A stretch of DNA of 34,090 bases from Pseudomonadota bacterium (GTDB lineage: Bacteria; Pseudomonadota; Gammaproteobacteria; Burkholderiales; Burkholderiaceae_C): the NCBI GenBank assembly GCA_023460715.1, contig JAEWPH010000266.1, positions 1 to 34,090 on the forward strand, written 5' to 3'. The first letter of the stretch is position 1. Every line of letters begins with the position of its first letter. Positions 6,414-14,421 of the stretch are shown piece after piece. Position numbers and translations under genes: made by a program. Under the pieces are notes generated by a model. That model was not told the DNA's origin and did not search any database. It saw only the letters and a list, made by a program, of their open reading frames with translations.

Positions 6414-7832
6414 ATGACCCTCCGCAAGCGGCTTCCTGTCGCGCTGCCAGCGCGCGCGCTTCATGGCACCCTCCCCCGCCCCAGCTTCTCCAGACGCCGG
6501 CCCGCCGTCGGGCGAATGGGCTTGGCTACGGCGCTGGCCTGCCTCCTGTTCGGCAGCATGCCGGTCCAGGCGCAGAGCCTGTCGCAACTGGTCGAGTGGG
6601 CGCGTGCCTACGACGCGCCGTGGCAGGCCGCCCGGTCGCAGTACGACGCCATGGTCAGCCGCGCCGAGCAGGCCCGTGCCGGGCTGCTGCCCAGCGTCGG
6701 GCTCACCGGCAGCGCCTCGTACGCCCATACGGATGTCAACCGGCCGCCGCTGGACCTGAGCGCGCCGTCCCAGTCGGCCGGCCTGCAGGCCTCGCAGGCG
6801 CTGTACCGCCCGGCCAACCGCATCACTTTCGAGCAGGGCCAGCGCAGCATCGAGCTGGCCCAGGCCCAGCTGGACGCTGCCAGCCAGGACCTGCTGGTAC
6901 GCGTCAGCCAGGCCTACTTCGACGTGCTGTCCGCACAGGACACGCTGGGCGTATTGCAGGTACAGAAAGCCGCCGTGTCGGAACAGCGGGCGTCCGCGCA
7001 GCGCAATTTCGAGCTGGGCAACGCCACCATCACCGACACGCACGAGGCCCAGGCCCGCTACGACCTGGTCACTGCGCAAGAGATCGCCGCCACCAATGAA
7101 TTGCAGGTCCGCCGCCTGGCGCTGGACCAGATCGTGGGCCGCCCGGCCGTCGCCCCCCTGCCCCTCGCGCAGCCCGTGCGCCTGCCGCCGGTGTTGCCGG
7201 CGGACGTGAACGCGTGGGTGCGCCGCGCCGAAGAACAGCAGCCCCAGGTGCGGCAGGCCACCGTGGCCCTGGATGTGGCACGGCTGGAGACCCGCAAGGC
7301 CGAGACCGGTCACCTGCCGACGGTGGATCTGCAGGCCGGCTACGCCGTCCAGCGCAACCCCAACGGTACGCCCACGATCCCCAACGTGAACTCCCGCGTG
7401 AAGAACGCGACGGTGGGCGTCTCCTTGAACCTGCCGCTGTTCGCCGGCTTTGCCGTACAGAACCGCATCAAGGAGACCCTGTCGCTGGAAGACAAGGCCG
7501 TGGCCGATCTGGACAACGCGCGCCGCAGCGTGGCCCAGGCCGCCCGATCGGCGTACTTCGGCGTGCAGTCCGGCACCAGCCAGGTCGCCGCGCTGGAGGC
7601 AGCCGAGGCGTCCAGCCGCAGCGCGCTGGAGGCCAACCAGCTCGGCTACCAGGTGGGCGTGCGCGTCAACATCGACGTGCTCAACGCGCAGAGCCAGCTC
7701 TACCAGACGCAGCGCGACCTGGCCCTGGCGCGCTACAACGTGTTGCTGGGGTCGCTCAAGCTGCGCCAGGCGGCAGGCACGCTCACCGACGAGGATGTGC
7801 GCGCGCTGGACAGCCTGCTCGCCCGGCCGTAA
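6414..7832 (+). CDS. tolC: TolC-family outer-membrane channel
   Basis: A 472-residue outer-membrane efflux protein. The signal segment GLATALACLLFGSMPVQA ends near residue 53, after an unusually long Arg-rich leader. An internal ATG at 6516 would give a shorter leader, but AAGGAC precedes 6414. Two homologous halves each carry the long alpha-helical and beta segments of the OEP fold, visible as the internal pairs LLVRVSQAYFDVLSAQDTLG and VAQAARSAYFGVQSGTSQVA. It forms the trimeric exit duct for type I secretion and RND or MFS pumps. No pump genes are adjacent, so it probably serves several systems. It is the last gene of the TetR-led cluster. Confidence 0.93.
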   Translation: MTLRKRLPVALPARALHGTLPRPSFSRRRPAVGRMGLATALACLLFGSMPVQAQSLSQLVEWARAYDAPWQAARSQYDAMVSRAEQARAGLLPSVGLTGSASYAHTDVNRPPLDLSAPSQSAGLQASQALYRPANRITFEQGQRSIELAQAQLDAASQDLLVRVSQAYFDVLSAQDTLGVLQVQKAAVSEQRASAQRNFELGNATITDTHEAQARYDLVTAQEIAATNELQVRRLALDQIVGRPAVAPLPLAQPVRLPPVLPADVNAWVRRAEEQQPQVRQATVALDVARLETRKAETGHLPTVDLQAGYAVQRNPNGTPTIPNVNSRVKNATVGVSLNLPLFAGFAVQNRIKETLSLEDKAVADLDNARRSVAQAARSAYFGVQSGTSQVAALEAAEASSRSALEANQLGYQVGVRVNIDVLNAQSQLYQTQRDLALARYNVLLGSLKLRQAAGTLTDEDVRALDSLLARP

Positions 7833-7833
7833 C

Positions 7834-7858
7834 GGCGGCGGCACCAGGCGCCGCCGCC
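7834..7858 (+). terminator. Strong GC hairpin after tolC
   Basis: GGCGGCGGC and GCCGCCGCC form a perfect 9-bp stem with a 7-base loop directly after the tolC stop codon. There is no T-run, so it is either a weak terminator or an mRNA 3'-end stabiliser. Confidence 0.45.
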
Positions 7859-7920
7859 CCAGGTGAAGGAGCCGCTCGTGCTGGGCGCAGCGGCGCCCTC
7901 TGCGGCGCACCTCAAATGCT

Positions 7921-7975
7921 CCTATTTCAATAGCTTAGTGCGCTTGATGGATAAGCGCTAGAGGGCACTTTTACC
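7921..7975 (-). repeat. Dispersed palindromic repeat, copy 2 (intergenic)
   Basis: This is the best-preserved palindromic form. On the plus strand, the stem CTATT-TC-AATAG is followed by GCGCTT-GATGGAT-AAGCGC and then GGGCACTTTTACCC. It lies between the convergent tolC and the synthetase/acetyltransferase gene, 73 nt past the stop of the latter and in the same orientation relative to it as the other copies. Confidence 0.85.
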
Positions 7976-8047
7976 CCCAAAAAGCCCATGGGCGCCACGG
8001 GCGCCGGGCTGAGACCGCCGCGGCCGCGATGCCTGCGCACCGCGCCC

Positions 8048-10747
8048 TCACAGCTGGTGGGTCACCCACTTGAAGTCCGGGTCTTCCGGATAGGCCTTCA
8101 CCTCGAAGCCCAGCCGCCGCATCAGCTTGAGCATGCTCGGGTTGGCGGCCAGCACCAGGCCGTCGATCTCGGTCAGGCCGCGGTCGCGGGCCACGTCCAT
8201 GATGCTCATCATCAGCCGCGAGCCCATGCCGCGGCCGTTGAAGTCGTCCGCCACCACCAGGGCGAACTCGCAGCTGGTCTGGTCCGGGTTGGTCACGTAG
8301 CGCGACACGCCGACGATGCGGTCCGTCTCCACCGTTTCGCCGTCCGGCCCCACGGTGCGCTCGCGGTGCACGGCCACCAGAGCCATTTCGCGGTCGTAGT
8401 CGATGAGCGTGAAGCGCGCCAGCATGCTGGCCGGCAGCTCGGCGATCTGCGAGATGAAGCGGAAGTAGCGGCTCTCGGGCGACAGCTCCCGCACCAGTCG
8501 CTGCAGCATGTGGGCATCGTCCGGACGCACCGGGCGCACCAGGTACTCGCCGCCGCCGCGCATGGGCCACAGCTGCTCGTAGCGCGCCGGATACGGCAGG
8601 ATGGACAGGTGGCTGTACGAATGGCTGTCGCCCCGCCCGCCCGTGGCCTGCGCGGTGTTGCTGATGACGATGCGCGCGTCCACGGCCACGGCGCCCAGTT
8701 CGTCGGCGATCAGCGGGTTGATGTCCATCTCGCGCAGCTGCGGCAACGCGCACACCATCTCGGACACGCGCAGCAGCACGTGCTCCAGCGCCTCCTGGTC
8801 CACGGCGGCCGCGCCGCGCCATTCGCCCAGCGTCTCGGCCACGCGGGAGCGTTCGATGAGCCGGCGCGCCAGGAACTGGTTGAGCGGCGGCAGTTCCATG
8901 GCCCGGTCGTCGATCAGCTCGATCATGGTGCCGCCGGCGCCGAAGGTGATGACCGGGCCGAAGGGGTCGTCCGTCACCAGGCCGATGCAGATCTCGCGGC
9001 CCCGCCGGGCGCGCGCCATGTTCTGCACCGTCACGCCGTTGATGCGCGCGTCGGGCCGCAGCCGGGCCACGCGCTGCACCATGTCGGTATAGGCGTCGCG
9101 CGCTGCCGGGCCGGTGTGCAGGTTCAGCACCACGCCGCCCACGTCGGACTTGTGGCTGATGTCGGGCGAGTCGATCTTGAGCGCCACCGGAAAGCCCAGT
9201 TGCGTGGCGATCATCATCGCCTCGTGCGCGGACCGCGCCAGGATGGTCTTGGTGACGGGAATGTGGAAGGACGCCAGCAGCGTCTTGGACTCCATCTCGG
9301 TCAGTACGTTGCGGCGCTCGGCCAGCACGCTTTCGATGACCAGCCGCGCACCCTCGATATCGGGCTTGGCCAGGGCCGACAGCGGCGGCGGCGTCTGCTG
9401 CAGCAGCTGCTGGTTCTGGTAGAACGACGCGATGTTGCCGAAGGCGCCCACGGCGGCCTCGGGCGTGCGGAAGTTGGGGATCTGCGCCGCGCGCAGGATC
9501 TCGCGCGCCGGCACCACGGACGTATCCCCCATCCAGCAGCACAGCAGCGGCTTGGCGCGCAGTCGGTTCACCTCCGCCAGCACGGTCGCCACCGCGGCCG
9601 CGTCGGTACCGGCCTTGGGCGAGAAGATGGCCAGCACGCCGTCGATCTGCCGGTCCTTGTTGGCGGCCTCGATGGCCAGGCGGTAGTGCTCGGGGCCGGC
9701 CTCTTCCGAGAGGTCGATCAGGTCCGCCAGCGAGGCCAGCGGCGGCAATTGGGGCGCCAGGGCCGCTGCTGCATCGGGCGAGAGCCGGCCGAGGTCCAGC
9801 AGGATCTCGTTCACCCAGTCGGCGGCCAGCACGCCCGGGCCGCCGCCGTTGGTGACGATGGCCAGGCGCCGGCCCACCGGGCGGTAGCGCGAGGCCAGGC
9901 ACTTGGCGGCCGAGAACAACTCGACGAAGGAGCGCACCCGCACCGCACCGGCGCGCCGCAGGGCCGCGTCGAAGACATCGTCGCTGCCGACGATGGTGCC
10001 GCTGTGCGTCTGCGCCGCCTCGTTGCCAGCCGGCTTGCGGCCGGCCTTGAGCACCACCACCGGCTTGGCGTTGGCCGCCGAGCGCAACGCGCTCATGAAG
10101 CGGCGCGCGTTCACGATGCCCTCCATGTAGACCACGATGCTCTGCGTGCGGCCGTCGTTGGCCAGGAAGTCCAGCACCTGCGACAGATCCACATCGGTGT
10201 TCGGGCCCAGCGACACCACGGTCGAGAAGCCCACCGCATTGTTGTTGGCCCAGTCGAGGATGGACGAGGTGAGCGCGCCGGACTGGCACACCAGGGCCAG
10301 CGAGCCGTCGCGCGCCAGCGGCCCCGCGGCGCTGGCGTTGAGCTGCAGGTGCGGCCGCTGCAGGCCCAGCGAATTGGGCCCCAGCAGGTGCACGCCCTCG
10401 CGCCGGGCGATCTTCTTGAGCCGGGCGGCATGCTCGGCATCCAGGCCGTTGGACAGCACGAGGGCCGCGCGGCAGTTGATGCGGCCGGCCACTTCCAGCG
10501 CGGCGATGGTGTCTTCCGGCGGGAGCGCGATCACGGCCAGATCGGCGCGGGTCTGCGCCAGATCGGCCAGCGTGCCCGTGGTGTGGATGTCCAGGAACTG
10601 CAGCGAGCCCTGAAACGGCTGGGCACCCAGCGCATCGTGCAGGGCCCGGGCGCAGGACGTGAGGGAAGCGGGTTCGTCCGGCCGGCCCGCCAGCACCACG
10701 ACGGAGCGTGGCGCGAACAACGGCGTGAGGTAGTGCTTGTCCATCAT
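8048..10747 (-). CDS. NDP-forming acyl-CoA synthetase / GNAT acetyltransferase fusion (Pat-like)
   Basis: An 899-residue protein with three parts. The first is a CoA-binding and succinyl-CoA-ligase-like region (about 5-450) with LLGPNSLGLQ and a phospho-His motif QTHSG (H248). The second is an ATP-grasp domain (about 485-700) with FPVALKIDSPDISHKSDVGG. The third is a C-terminal GNAT acetyltransferase domain (about 735-895) with NGRGMGSRLMM as the acetyl-CoA loop. This is the architecture of the protein lysine acetyltransferase Pat/PatZ, which acetylates and silences acetyl-CoA synthetase. Here the ligase His is kept, so acyl-CoA synthesis may also be possible. Two adjacent ATGs (10747, 10744) are candidate starts, without a strong ribosome site. 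A 133-nt gap separates it from waaA upstream. Confidence 0.9.
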   Translation of the reverse strand: MMDKHYLTPLFAPRSVVVLAGRPDEPASLTSCARALHDALGAQPFQGSLQFLDIHTTGTLADLAQTRADLAVIALPPEDTIAALEVAGRINCRAALVLSNGLDAEHAARLKKIARREGVHLLGPNSLGLQRPHLQLNASAAGPLARDGSLALVCQSGALTSSILDWANNNAVGFSTVVSLGPNTDVDLSQVLDFLANDGRTQSIVVYMEGIVNARRFMSALRSAANAKPVVVLKAGRKPAGNEAAQTHSGTIVGSDDVFDAALRRAGAVRVRSFVELFSAAKCLASRYRPVGRRLAIVTNGGGPGVLAADWVNEILLDLGRLSPDAAAALAPQLPPLASLADLIDLSEEAGPEHYRLAIEAANKDRQIDGVLAIFSPKAGTDAAAVATVLAEVNRLRAKPLLCCWMGDTSVVPAREILRAAQIPNFRTPEAAVGAFGNIASFYQNQQLLQQTPPPLSALAKPDIEGARLVIESVLAERRNVLTEMESKTLLASFHIPVTKTILARSAHEAMMIATQLGFPVALKIDSPDISHKSDVGGVVLNLHTGPAARDAYTDMVQRVARLRPDARINGVTVQNMARARRGREICIGLVTDDPFGPVITFGAGGTMIELIDDRAMELPPLNQFLARRLIERSRVAETLGEWRGAAAVDQEALEHVLLRVSEMVCALPQLREMDINPLIADELGAVAVDARIVISNTAQATGGRGDSHSYSHLSILPYPARYEQLWPMRGGGEYLVRPVRPDDAHMLQRLVRELSPESRYFRFISQIAELPASMLARFTLIDYDREMALVAVHRERTVGPDGETVETDRIVGVSRYVTNPDQTSCEFALVVADDFNGRGMGSRLMMSIMDVARDRGLTEIDGLVLAANPSMLKLMRRLGFEVKAYPEDPDFKWVTHQL

Positions 10748-10880
10748 GCGAAGGCGGTCCAGGGGGAGCGGTCAGTGGGCATGCTGTCGATTCTCCGGCA
10801 TAGCCCGGCCGCTGGCGAGGCCGGAGGCCCACCCCGCCCCACTCCGCTTGCTCTGCGTCAGCGCACGGGGCCGATCCAGA

Positions 10881-12245
10881 TCACGGCACCAGGGGATGGA
10901 CGGTGGAGCGCAGGGTCTGCACCACGGCCAGCGCGGTGGCCAGCGCCGCCCCCCGGTGGCGCTGGGTGAAGGCCACGGCCTGCTGCTGCAGTGCGGCCTG
11001 GCGCGGCGCGTCCAGCACCAGCGCCATGGCGGCGGCGATGCCTTCGTCCATGCCGGGAACGCGCCGCGCCACGCCCTCCTCCTCGGCCAGGCGGGCCGCC
11101 TCGGCGAAGTTGAAGGTGTGCGGGCCCATCACCACCGGACAGCCGCAGGCCGCGGCTTCGATCAGGTTCTGGCCGCCCAGCGGCTCGAAGCTGCCGCCCA
11201 GCAGGGCCGCATGGGCCATGCCGTAGTACAGCGCCATCTCGCCCAAAGAGTCGCCCAGCCACACGTCCGCCTCCGGGGGCGCGTCCGTCCAGGTGGAGCG
11301 GCGCGCCACGCGCAGCCCGGCTTGTTCCAGCAGGCGCTGCACCTCATCGAAACGCTGCGGGTGCCGGGGCACGATGAGCCACTGGACGGGACTGGCGGAG
11401 CCACCAACTCCTCTATTAATAGCACCCTGCGCTTGATCCACGGGCGCTGGAGGCCATTTTTGCCTGAAGCTCTCGATCCAGAGCGCCTCCTCGCCCTCCC
11501 TGCTGCTGGCGAACAGCACCACCGGGCGGCGGCTGGCCTCGCGCCAGGCGCGGCCTTGCGCCAGCGCGGCCGCATCCGGCACCACGTCGAACTTGAGGTT
11601 GCCGAATACGCCGCGCACCGGGGCACCCACGGCGCGCAGCCCTTCGGCGTCCGCGTCGGTCTGCGCCCACACCGAGGCCAGCCCCGCGTAGGCCGGCCGC
11701 GACAGCCAGGACAGCCGCAGCGCGCCGTCGCGCGACTTGGCGTTCAGCCGGGCATTGGCCAGCACCAGCGGAATGCCGCGGTCGCCGCAGCCTGCCACCA
11801 GGTTGGGCCAGATCTCGGTTTCCATCAGCACGCCGATCACGGGATGGAAGCGGTCCAGGAACCGCTCCACCGCACCGGGCGTATCCCAGGGCTGCCAGAC
11901 CTGCACATCGCCCGGCTGCAGCAGCTTGGCGCCCTCGGCCCGGCCGGTGGCCGTGCCGTGCGTGAGCAGCAGCCGCATGGCGGGCAGCAGCGCCCGCAGT
12001 TCCTTCAGCAAGATGGCGGCCGCGCGGGTCTCTCCCAGCGAAACCGCGTGGATCCACACGAAGCCGCCGGCGTCCTCATCGGGCGGCGCCACGCTGTCGA
12101 GCGCGGCGGCATAGTGCCCGAAGCGCTCGGGCACGGCATGGGCGTAGCCCGGCTCGGTGCGCGCGCGGCGCGCCAGCTTGCGCCGCAGCAGCGGCTGGGC
12201 AGCCCAGAGCGCCGCCGAATAGGCGGCCAGCGCCAGTCGTTCCAT
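10881..12245 (-). CDS. waaA: 3-deoxy-D-manno-octulosonic acid (Kdo) transferase
   Basis: A 454-residue GT-B glycosyltransferase that adds Kdo to lipid IVA at the inner membrane. The N-terminus, MERLALAAYSAALWAAQPLL, is the membrane-anchoring helix. The N-terminal domain has FVWIHAVSLGE (the acceptor-site Glu region), LLTHGTATGR, YPWDTP-like QPWDTPGAVERFL and VLMETEIWPNL. The C-terminal domain has WLIVPRHPQRF, LGDSLGEMALYYGMAHAALLGGSF and GGQNLIEAAACGCPVVMGPH. The start at 12245 matches family length; in-frame ATGs lie upstream at 12266 and 12326. Residues ~260-281 are encoded by a dispersed repeat inserted in frame before WLIVPRHP and have no counterpart in E. coli WaaA. It lies 67 nt downstream of the pgm-type gene. 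Confidence 0.95.
   Translation of the reverse strand: MERLALAAYSAALWAAQPLLRRKLARRARTEPGYAHAVPERFGHYAAALDSVAPPDEDAGGFVWIHAVSLGETRAAAILLKELRALLPAMRLLLTHGTATGRAEGAKLLQPGDVQVWQPWDTPGAVERFLDRFHPVIGVLMETEIWPNLVAGCGDRGIPLVLANARLNAKSRDGALRLSWLSRPAYAGLASVWAQTDADAEGLRAVGAPVRGVFGNLKFDVVPDAAALAQGRAWREASRRPVVLFASSREGEEALWIESFRQKWPPAPVDQAQGAINRGVGGSASPVQWLIVPRHPQRFDEVQRLLEQAGLRVARRSTWTDAPPEADVWLGDSLGEMALYYGMAHAALLGGSFEPLGGQNLIEAAACGCPVVMGPHTFNFAEAARLAEEEGVARRVPGMDEGIAAAMALVLDAPRQAALQQQAVAFTQRHRGAALATALAVVQTLRSTVHPLVP
11411..11466 (-). repeat. Dispersed palindromic repeat, copy 3 (inside waaA)
   Basis: On the minus strand it reads GCAAAAATGGCCTCCAGCGC, then CCGTGGATCAA, GCGC and the short palindrome CTATTAATAG. 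It is in frame in waaA and encodes QKWPPAPVDQAQGAINRGV. The two GCGC boxes are 11 nt apart. Its AT content contrasts with the surrounding gene. Confidence 0.85.
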
Positions 12246-12312
12246 GGTGGTGGGGTGTTCTTCCATGGGCAGGCCGGTTGCCCGCCCGGTCGTGTCGCTG
12301 GGCGGTGGCGCC

Positions 12313-13701
12313 TCAGTGGGCCGCACTGCCCACCTTGGCGCCCGGCTTCACCCGCTCCAGCAGCGCCAGCATGGCGGCTTCGATGCGGTGCAGGGCTTCA
12401 GCCGTGTGCCCTTCGAAGCGCAGCACCAGCACCGGCGTGGTGTTGCTGGCGCGGATCAGCCCGAAGCCGTCCGGCCAGTCCACGCGCAGACCGTCGATGG
12501 TGCTGATCTGGGCCGGCGCGGCAAAGGACTCCCCAGCCAGCGCCTGCAACTCGGCGGTCAGGCGGTGGGGTTCGCCCTCTTCGCAGGTCACGTTCAGCTC
12601 GGGGGTCGAGTGGCTGGTCGGCAGCGCGTTCAGCACGGCGCCCGGGTCGCTTTCGCGGCTCAGGATCTCCAGCAGGCGGCAGCCGGCGTAGGTGCCGTCG
12701 TCGAAACCGAACCAGCGCTCCTTGAAGAAGATGTGGCCGCTCATCTCGCCGCCCAGGGGCGAGTCGAGTTCCTTCATGCGCGCCTTGATGAGCGAGTGGC
12801 CCGTCTTGAACATCACCGGGGTGCCGCCGGCCTCGGCGATGGCAGGGGCCAGGCGCTGCGTGCACTTCACGTCGAACAGGATCGAGCCGCCCGGCACGCG
12901 GGAGAGCACGTCCTTGGCGAACAGCATCATCTGGCGGTCGGGGAAGATGTTCTGGCCGTCCTTGGTGACGATGCCCAGACGGTCGCCGTCGCCGTCGAAG
13001 GCCAGGCCCAGTTCGGCGTCGCTCGACTGCAGCGTGGCGATCAGATCGCGCAGGTTCTCGGGCTTGCTGGGGTCGGGATGGTGGTTGGGGAAGTTGCCGT
13101 CCACCTCGGAGAACAGTTCGATCACCTCGCAGCCCAGCGCGCGGAAAATGCCGGGGGCCGAGGCGCCGGCGATGCCGTTGCCGCTGTCCACCACGACCTT
13201 CATCGGGCGCTCCAGCTTCACGTCGCCGACGATGCGGGCGACATAGTCCTGCAGCACATCGGCCTGGCGGACCTTGCCACCGGGCGCCAGCTGCCAGCTT
13301 TCCTCTTCCATCGTGCGGCGCAGGGCCTGGATTTCGTCGCCGTAGATGGCGCGGCCGGCCAGCACCATCTTGAAGCCGTTGTAGTCCTTGGGATTGTGGC
13401 TGCCCGTCACCTGGATGCCGCTCTGGCACAGCGTGTGGGCCGCGAAGTACAGCATGGGCGTGGTCACGGCACCGATGTCGATCACTTCGACGCCGGCGTC
13501 GACCAGGCCCTCGATCAGCGCGGCGGACAGCGAAGGGCCCGAAAGACGTCCATCGCGGCCTACCGCCACCACGGACTGGCCTTCGGCCCGCGCCGCGGTA
13601 CCAAACGCCCGTCCGAGGCCACGGGCCACGTCTTCATTGAGAGTGCTCGGCACGATGCCGCGGATGTCGTAGGCCTTGAAGATCGCAGGAGTCGGTTGCA
13701 C
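12313..13701 (-). CDS. Phosphomannomutase / phosphoglucomutase (AlgC type)
   Basis: A 462-residue alpha-D-phosphohexomutase interconverting mannose- or glucose-6- and -1-phosphates for LPS and exopolysaccharide. It has FKAYDIRGIVP at 8-18, the phospho-Ser loop QVTGSHNPKDYNGFK (S101), the metal loop AFDGDGDRLG, the sugar loop GGEMSGHIFF and the C-terminal phosphate loop (RASNTTPVLVLRFEG). I use the GTG at 13701 because AGAAGGA lies seven bases upstream and the length then matches AlgC (463 aa). The frame could be extended to an ATG at 13734. It is the first gene of the minus-strand run that continues to waaA. Confidence 0.93.
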   Translation of the reverse strand: MQPTPAIFKAYDIRGIVPSTLNEDVARGLGRAFGTAARAEGQSVVAVGRDGRLSGPSLSAALIEGLVDAGVEVIDIGAVTTPMLYFAAHTLCQSGIQVTGSHNPKDYNGFKMVLAGRAIYGDEIQALRRTMEEESWQLAPGGKVRQADVLQDYVARIVGDVKLERPMKVVVDSGNGIAGASAPGIFRALGCEVIELFSEVDGNFPNHHPDPSKPENLRDLIATLQSSDAELGLAFDGDGDRLGIVTKDGQNIFPDRQMMLFAKDVLSRVPGGSILFDVKCTQRLAPAIAEAGGTPVMFKTGHSLIKARMKELDSPLGGEMSGHIFFKERWFGFDDGTYAGCRLLEILSRESDPGAVLNALPTSHSTPELNVTCEEGEPHRLTAELQALAGESFAAPAQISTIDGLRVDWPDGFGLIRASNTTPVLVLRFEGHTAEALHRIEAAMLALLERVKPGAKVGSAAH

Positions 13702-13776
13702 GAGAAATCCTTCTGGTTGGGAGAGCGGCAGCACAGGCGGTCAGTGCAGAGGTTGCCGCATCGTCTGTGACAATAG

Positions 13777-13788
13777 CGGGTATACCCG
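13777..13788. promoter_or_regulatory. 12-bp perfect palindrome upstream of the phosphohexomutase gene
   Basis: CGGGTATACCCG lies ~75 bp before the GTG start, next to TATTGT on the minus strand, which could be a -10. It may be an operator. No regulator can be named. Confidence 0.3.
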
Positions 13789-13803
13789 GAGAGGCATGAG
13801 GCT

Positions 13804-13861
13804 GCGGCATTGTAGGAGACGCCCACAGGCGGCGCCGTTCGGCAGCGTAGGCCAATGCCGC
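13804..13861. other. Long inverted repeat, possible structured leader
   Basis: GCGGCATTG (13804-13812) and CAATGCCGC (13853-13861) are exact complements 40 nt apart. Between them, CGCC-CACA-GGCG and GCCG-TT-CGGC can form inner hairpins, giving a three-way-junction-like fold. It is non-coding on both strands as far as I can see and lies between the phosphohexomutase start and the tandem sRNA-like units. Confidence 0.35.
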
Positions 13862-13992
13862 ATTCGCCAGCCCCCGCAGCGGCCCTGGCATCAGGAGCGG
13901 CTTGCACACGCGGCGCTCCGCACTCCGGCGCTATTTCCACCGATTCCGCACACCGGCACCCATGCCCCACGGGGAGGGATACGATGACTCCC

Positions 13993-14069
13993 GTCGGTAC
14001 CTCGTGCCGACACCCTCCCTTTGCTCGACGAGAGCAAATTTGGCCCGCCCCGTGCGGGCCTTTCTTTTT
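13993..14069 (+). ncRNA. Candidate tandem sRNA, unit 1
   Basis: Hairpin 1 is GTCGGTAC-CTC-GTGCCGAC (one wobble pair). It is followed by single-stranded ACCCTCCC, which is complementary to GGGAGGG Shine-Dalgarno sequences. Hairpin 2 is TTTGCTC-GACGA-GAGCAAA, and an intrinsic terminator (14042-14069) closes the unit. GGGGAGGGAT lies just upstream (13971-13980) and could pair with the pyrimidine stretch, or act as a ribosome site for the ATG at 13984. That reading frame runs through all three units with no protein-like composition, so I favour RNA. Function unknown; regulation of ribosome binding sites is inferred. Confidence 0.6.
14042..14069 (+). terminator. Intrinsic terminator of unit 1
   Basis: GGCCCGC-CCCGT-GCGGGCC followed by TTTCTTTTT: a perfect 7-bp GC stem and a T-tract. 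Confidence 0.85.
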
Positions 14070-14120
14070 GGGGCGCTTGTCCTACAGGTGGCGCCATGGC
14101 GGGCGGCGCAGTTTCAATAC

Positions 14121-14194
14121 GCCGACGTGTCGGCACTCCCTCTCTTGCGGCCGTGTCCGCAGGTCCGGCCCGCGTCTGTCGCGGGCCTTCTTTT
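14121..14194 (+). ncRNA. Candidate tandem sRNA, unit 2
   Basis: Same layout as unit 1. Hairpin 1 is GCCGA-CGTG-TCGGC, the pyrimidine linker is ACTCCCTCT, hairpin 2 is CTTGCGG-CCGTGT-CCGCAGG, then a terminator. The 51 nt before it contain TCCTAC 41 nt and CGCAG 14 nt ahead of hairpin 1. Unit 3 has the same two motifs at 40 and 14 nt, which suggests separate but similar promoters. Confidence 0.6.
14167..14194 (+). terminator. Intrinsic terminator of unit 2
   Basis: GGCCCGC-GTCTGTC-GCGGGCC followed by TTCTTTT. The stem is identical to that of unit 1 with a different loop. Confidence 0.85.
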
Positions 14195-14243
14195 GGGATA
14201 GGCTCCTACGGCCAGCCCGCTCGCCCCATCGCAGACTGGAGCT

Positions 14244-14310
14244 GCCGATGTCCATCGGTGACCCTCGTGACCATCGCGAGTTCAGCCCGCCGTGAAGGTG
14301 GGCTTTTTTT
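14244..14310 (+). ncRNA. Candidate tandem sRNA, unit 3
   Basis: Hairpin 1 is GCCGAT-GTCC-ATCGGT, the linker contains ACCCTC, hairpin 2 is CTCGTG-ACCAT-CGCGAG (overlapping the end of the linker), then a terminator with seven T. Hairpin 2 is less regular than in units 1 and 2, and the anti-Shine-Dalgarno stretch is shorter, so this copy has diverged most. Confidence 0.5.
14284..14310 (+). terminator. Intrinsic terminator of unit 3
   Basis: AGCCCGCC-GTGAA-GGTGGGCT followed by a T-run: an 8-bp stem with one G-T pair. Confidence 0.85.
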
Positions 14311-14421
14311 GCGCTGTGCACGCACCTACGCGTTCCCAGCGCGGCGTCCCACGGAACGGGCGGTGCGAACGGGGCCGAATGGGTTATCCACCCTACCCTC
14401 TTTCCTTACAAGGATTGCTCC

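Noticed and set aside
14204..14231. Heat-shock (RpoH) type promoter before unit 3
   Set aside because: CCCCAT at 14224-14229 resembles the -10, but no CTTGAA-like -35 lies at the right distance, and units 1 and 2 do not share it.
13855..14295. Long open frame through the sRNA-like array
   Set aside because: It runs through three terminators, has Arg/Pro/Ser-rich shadow composition, and all frames in this GC-rich stretch are open. Only the SD-like GGGGAGGG before the ATG at 13984 speaks for it.
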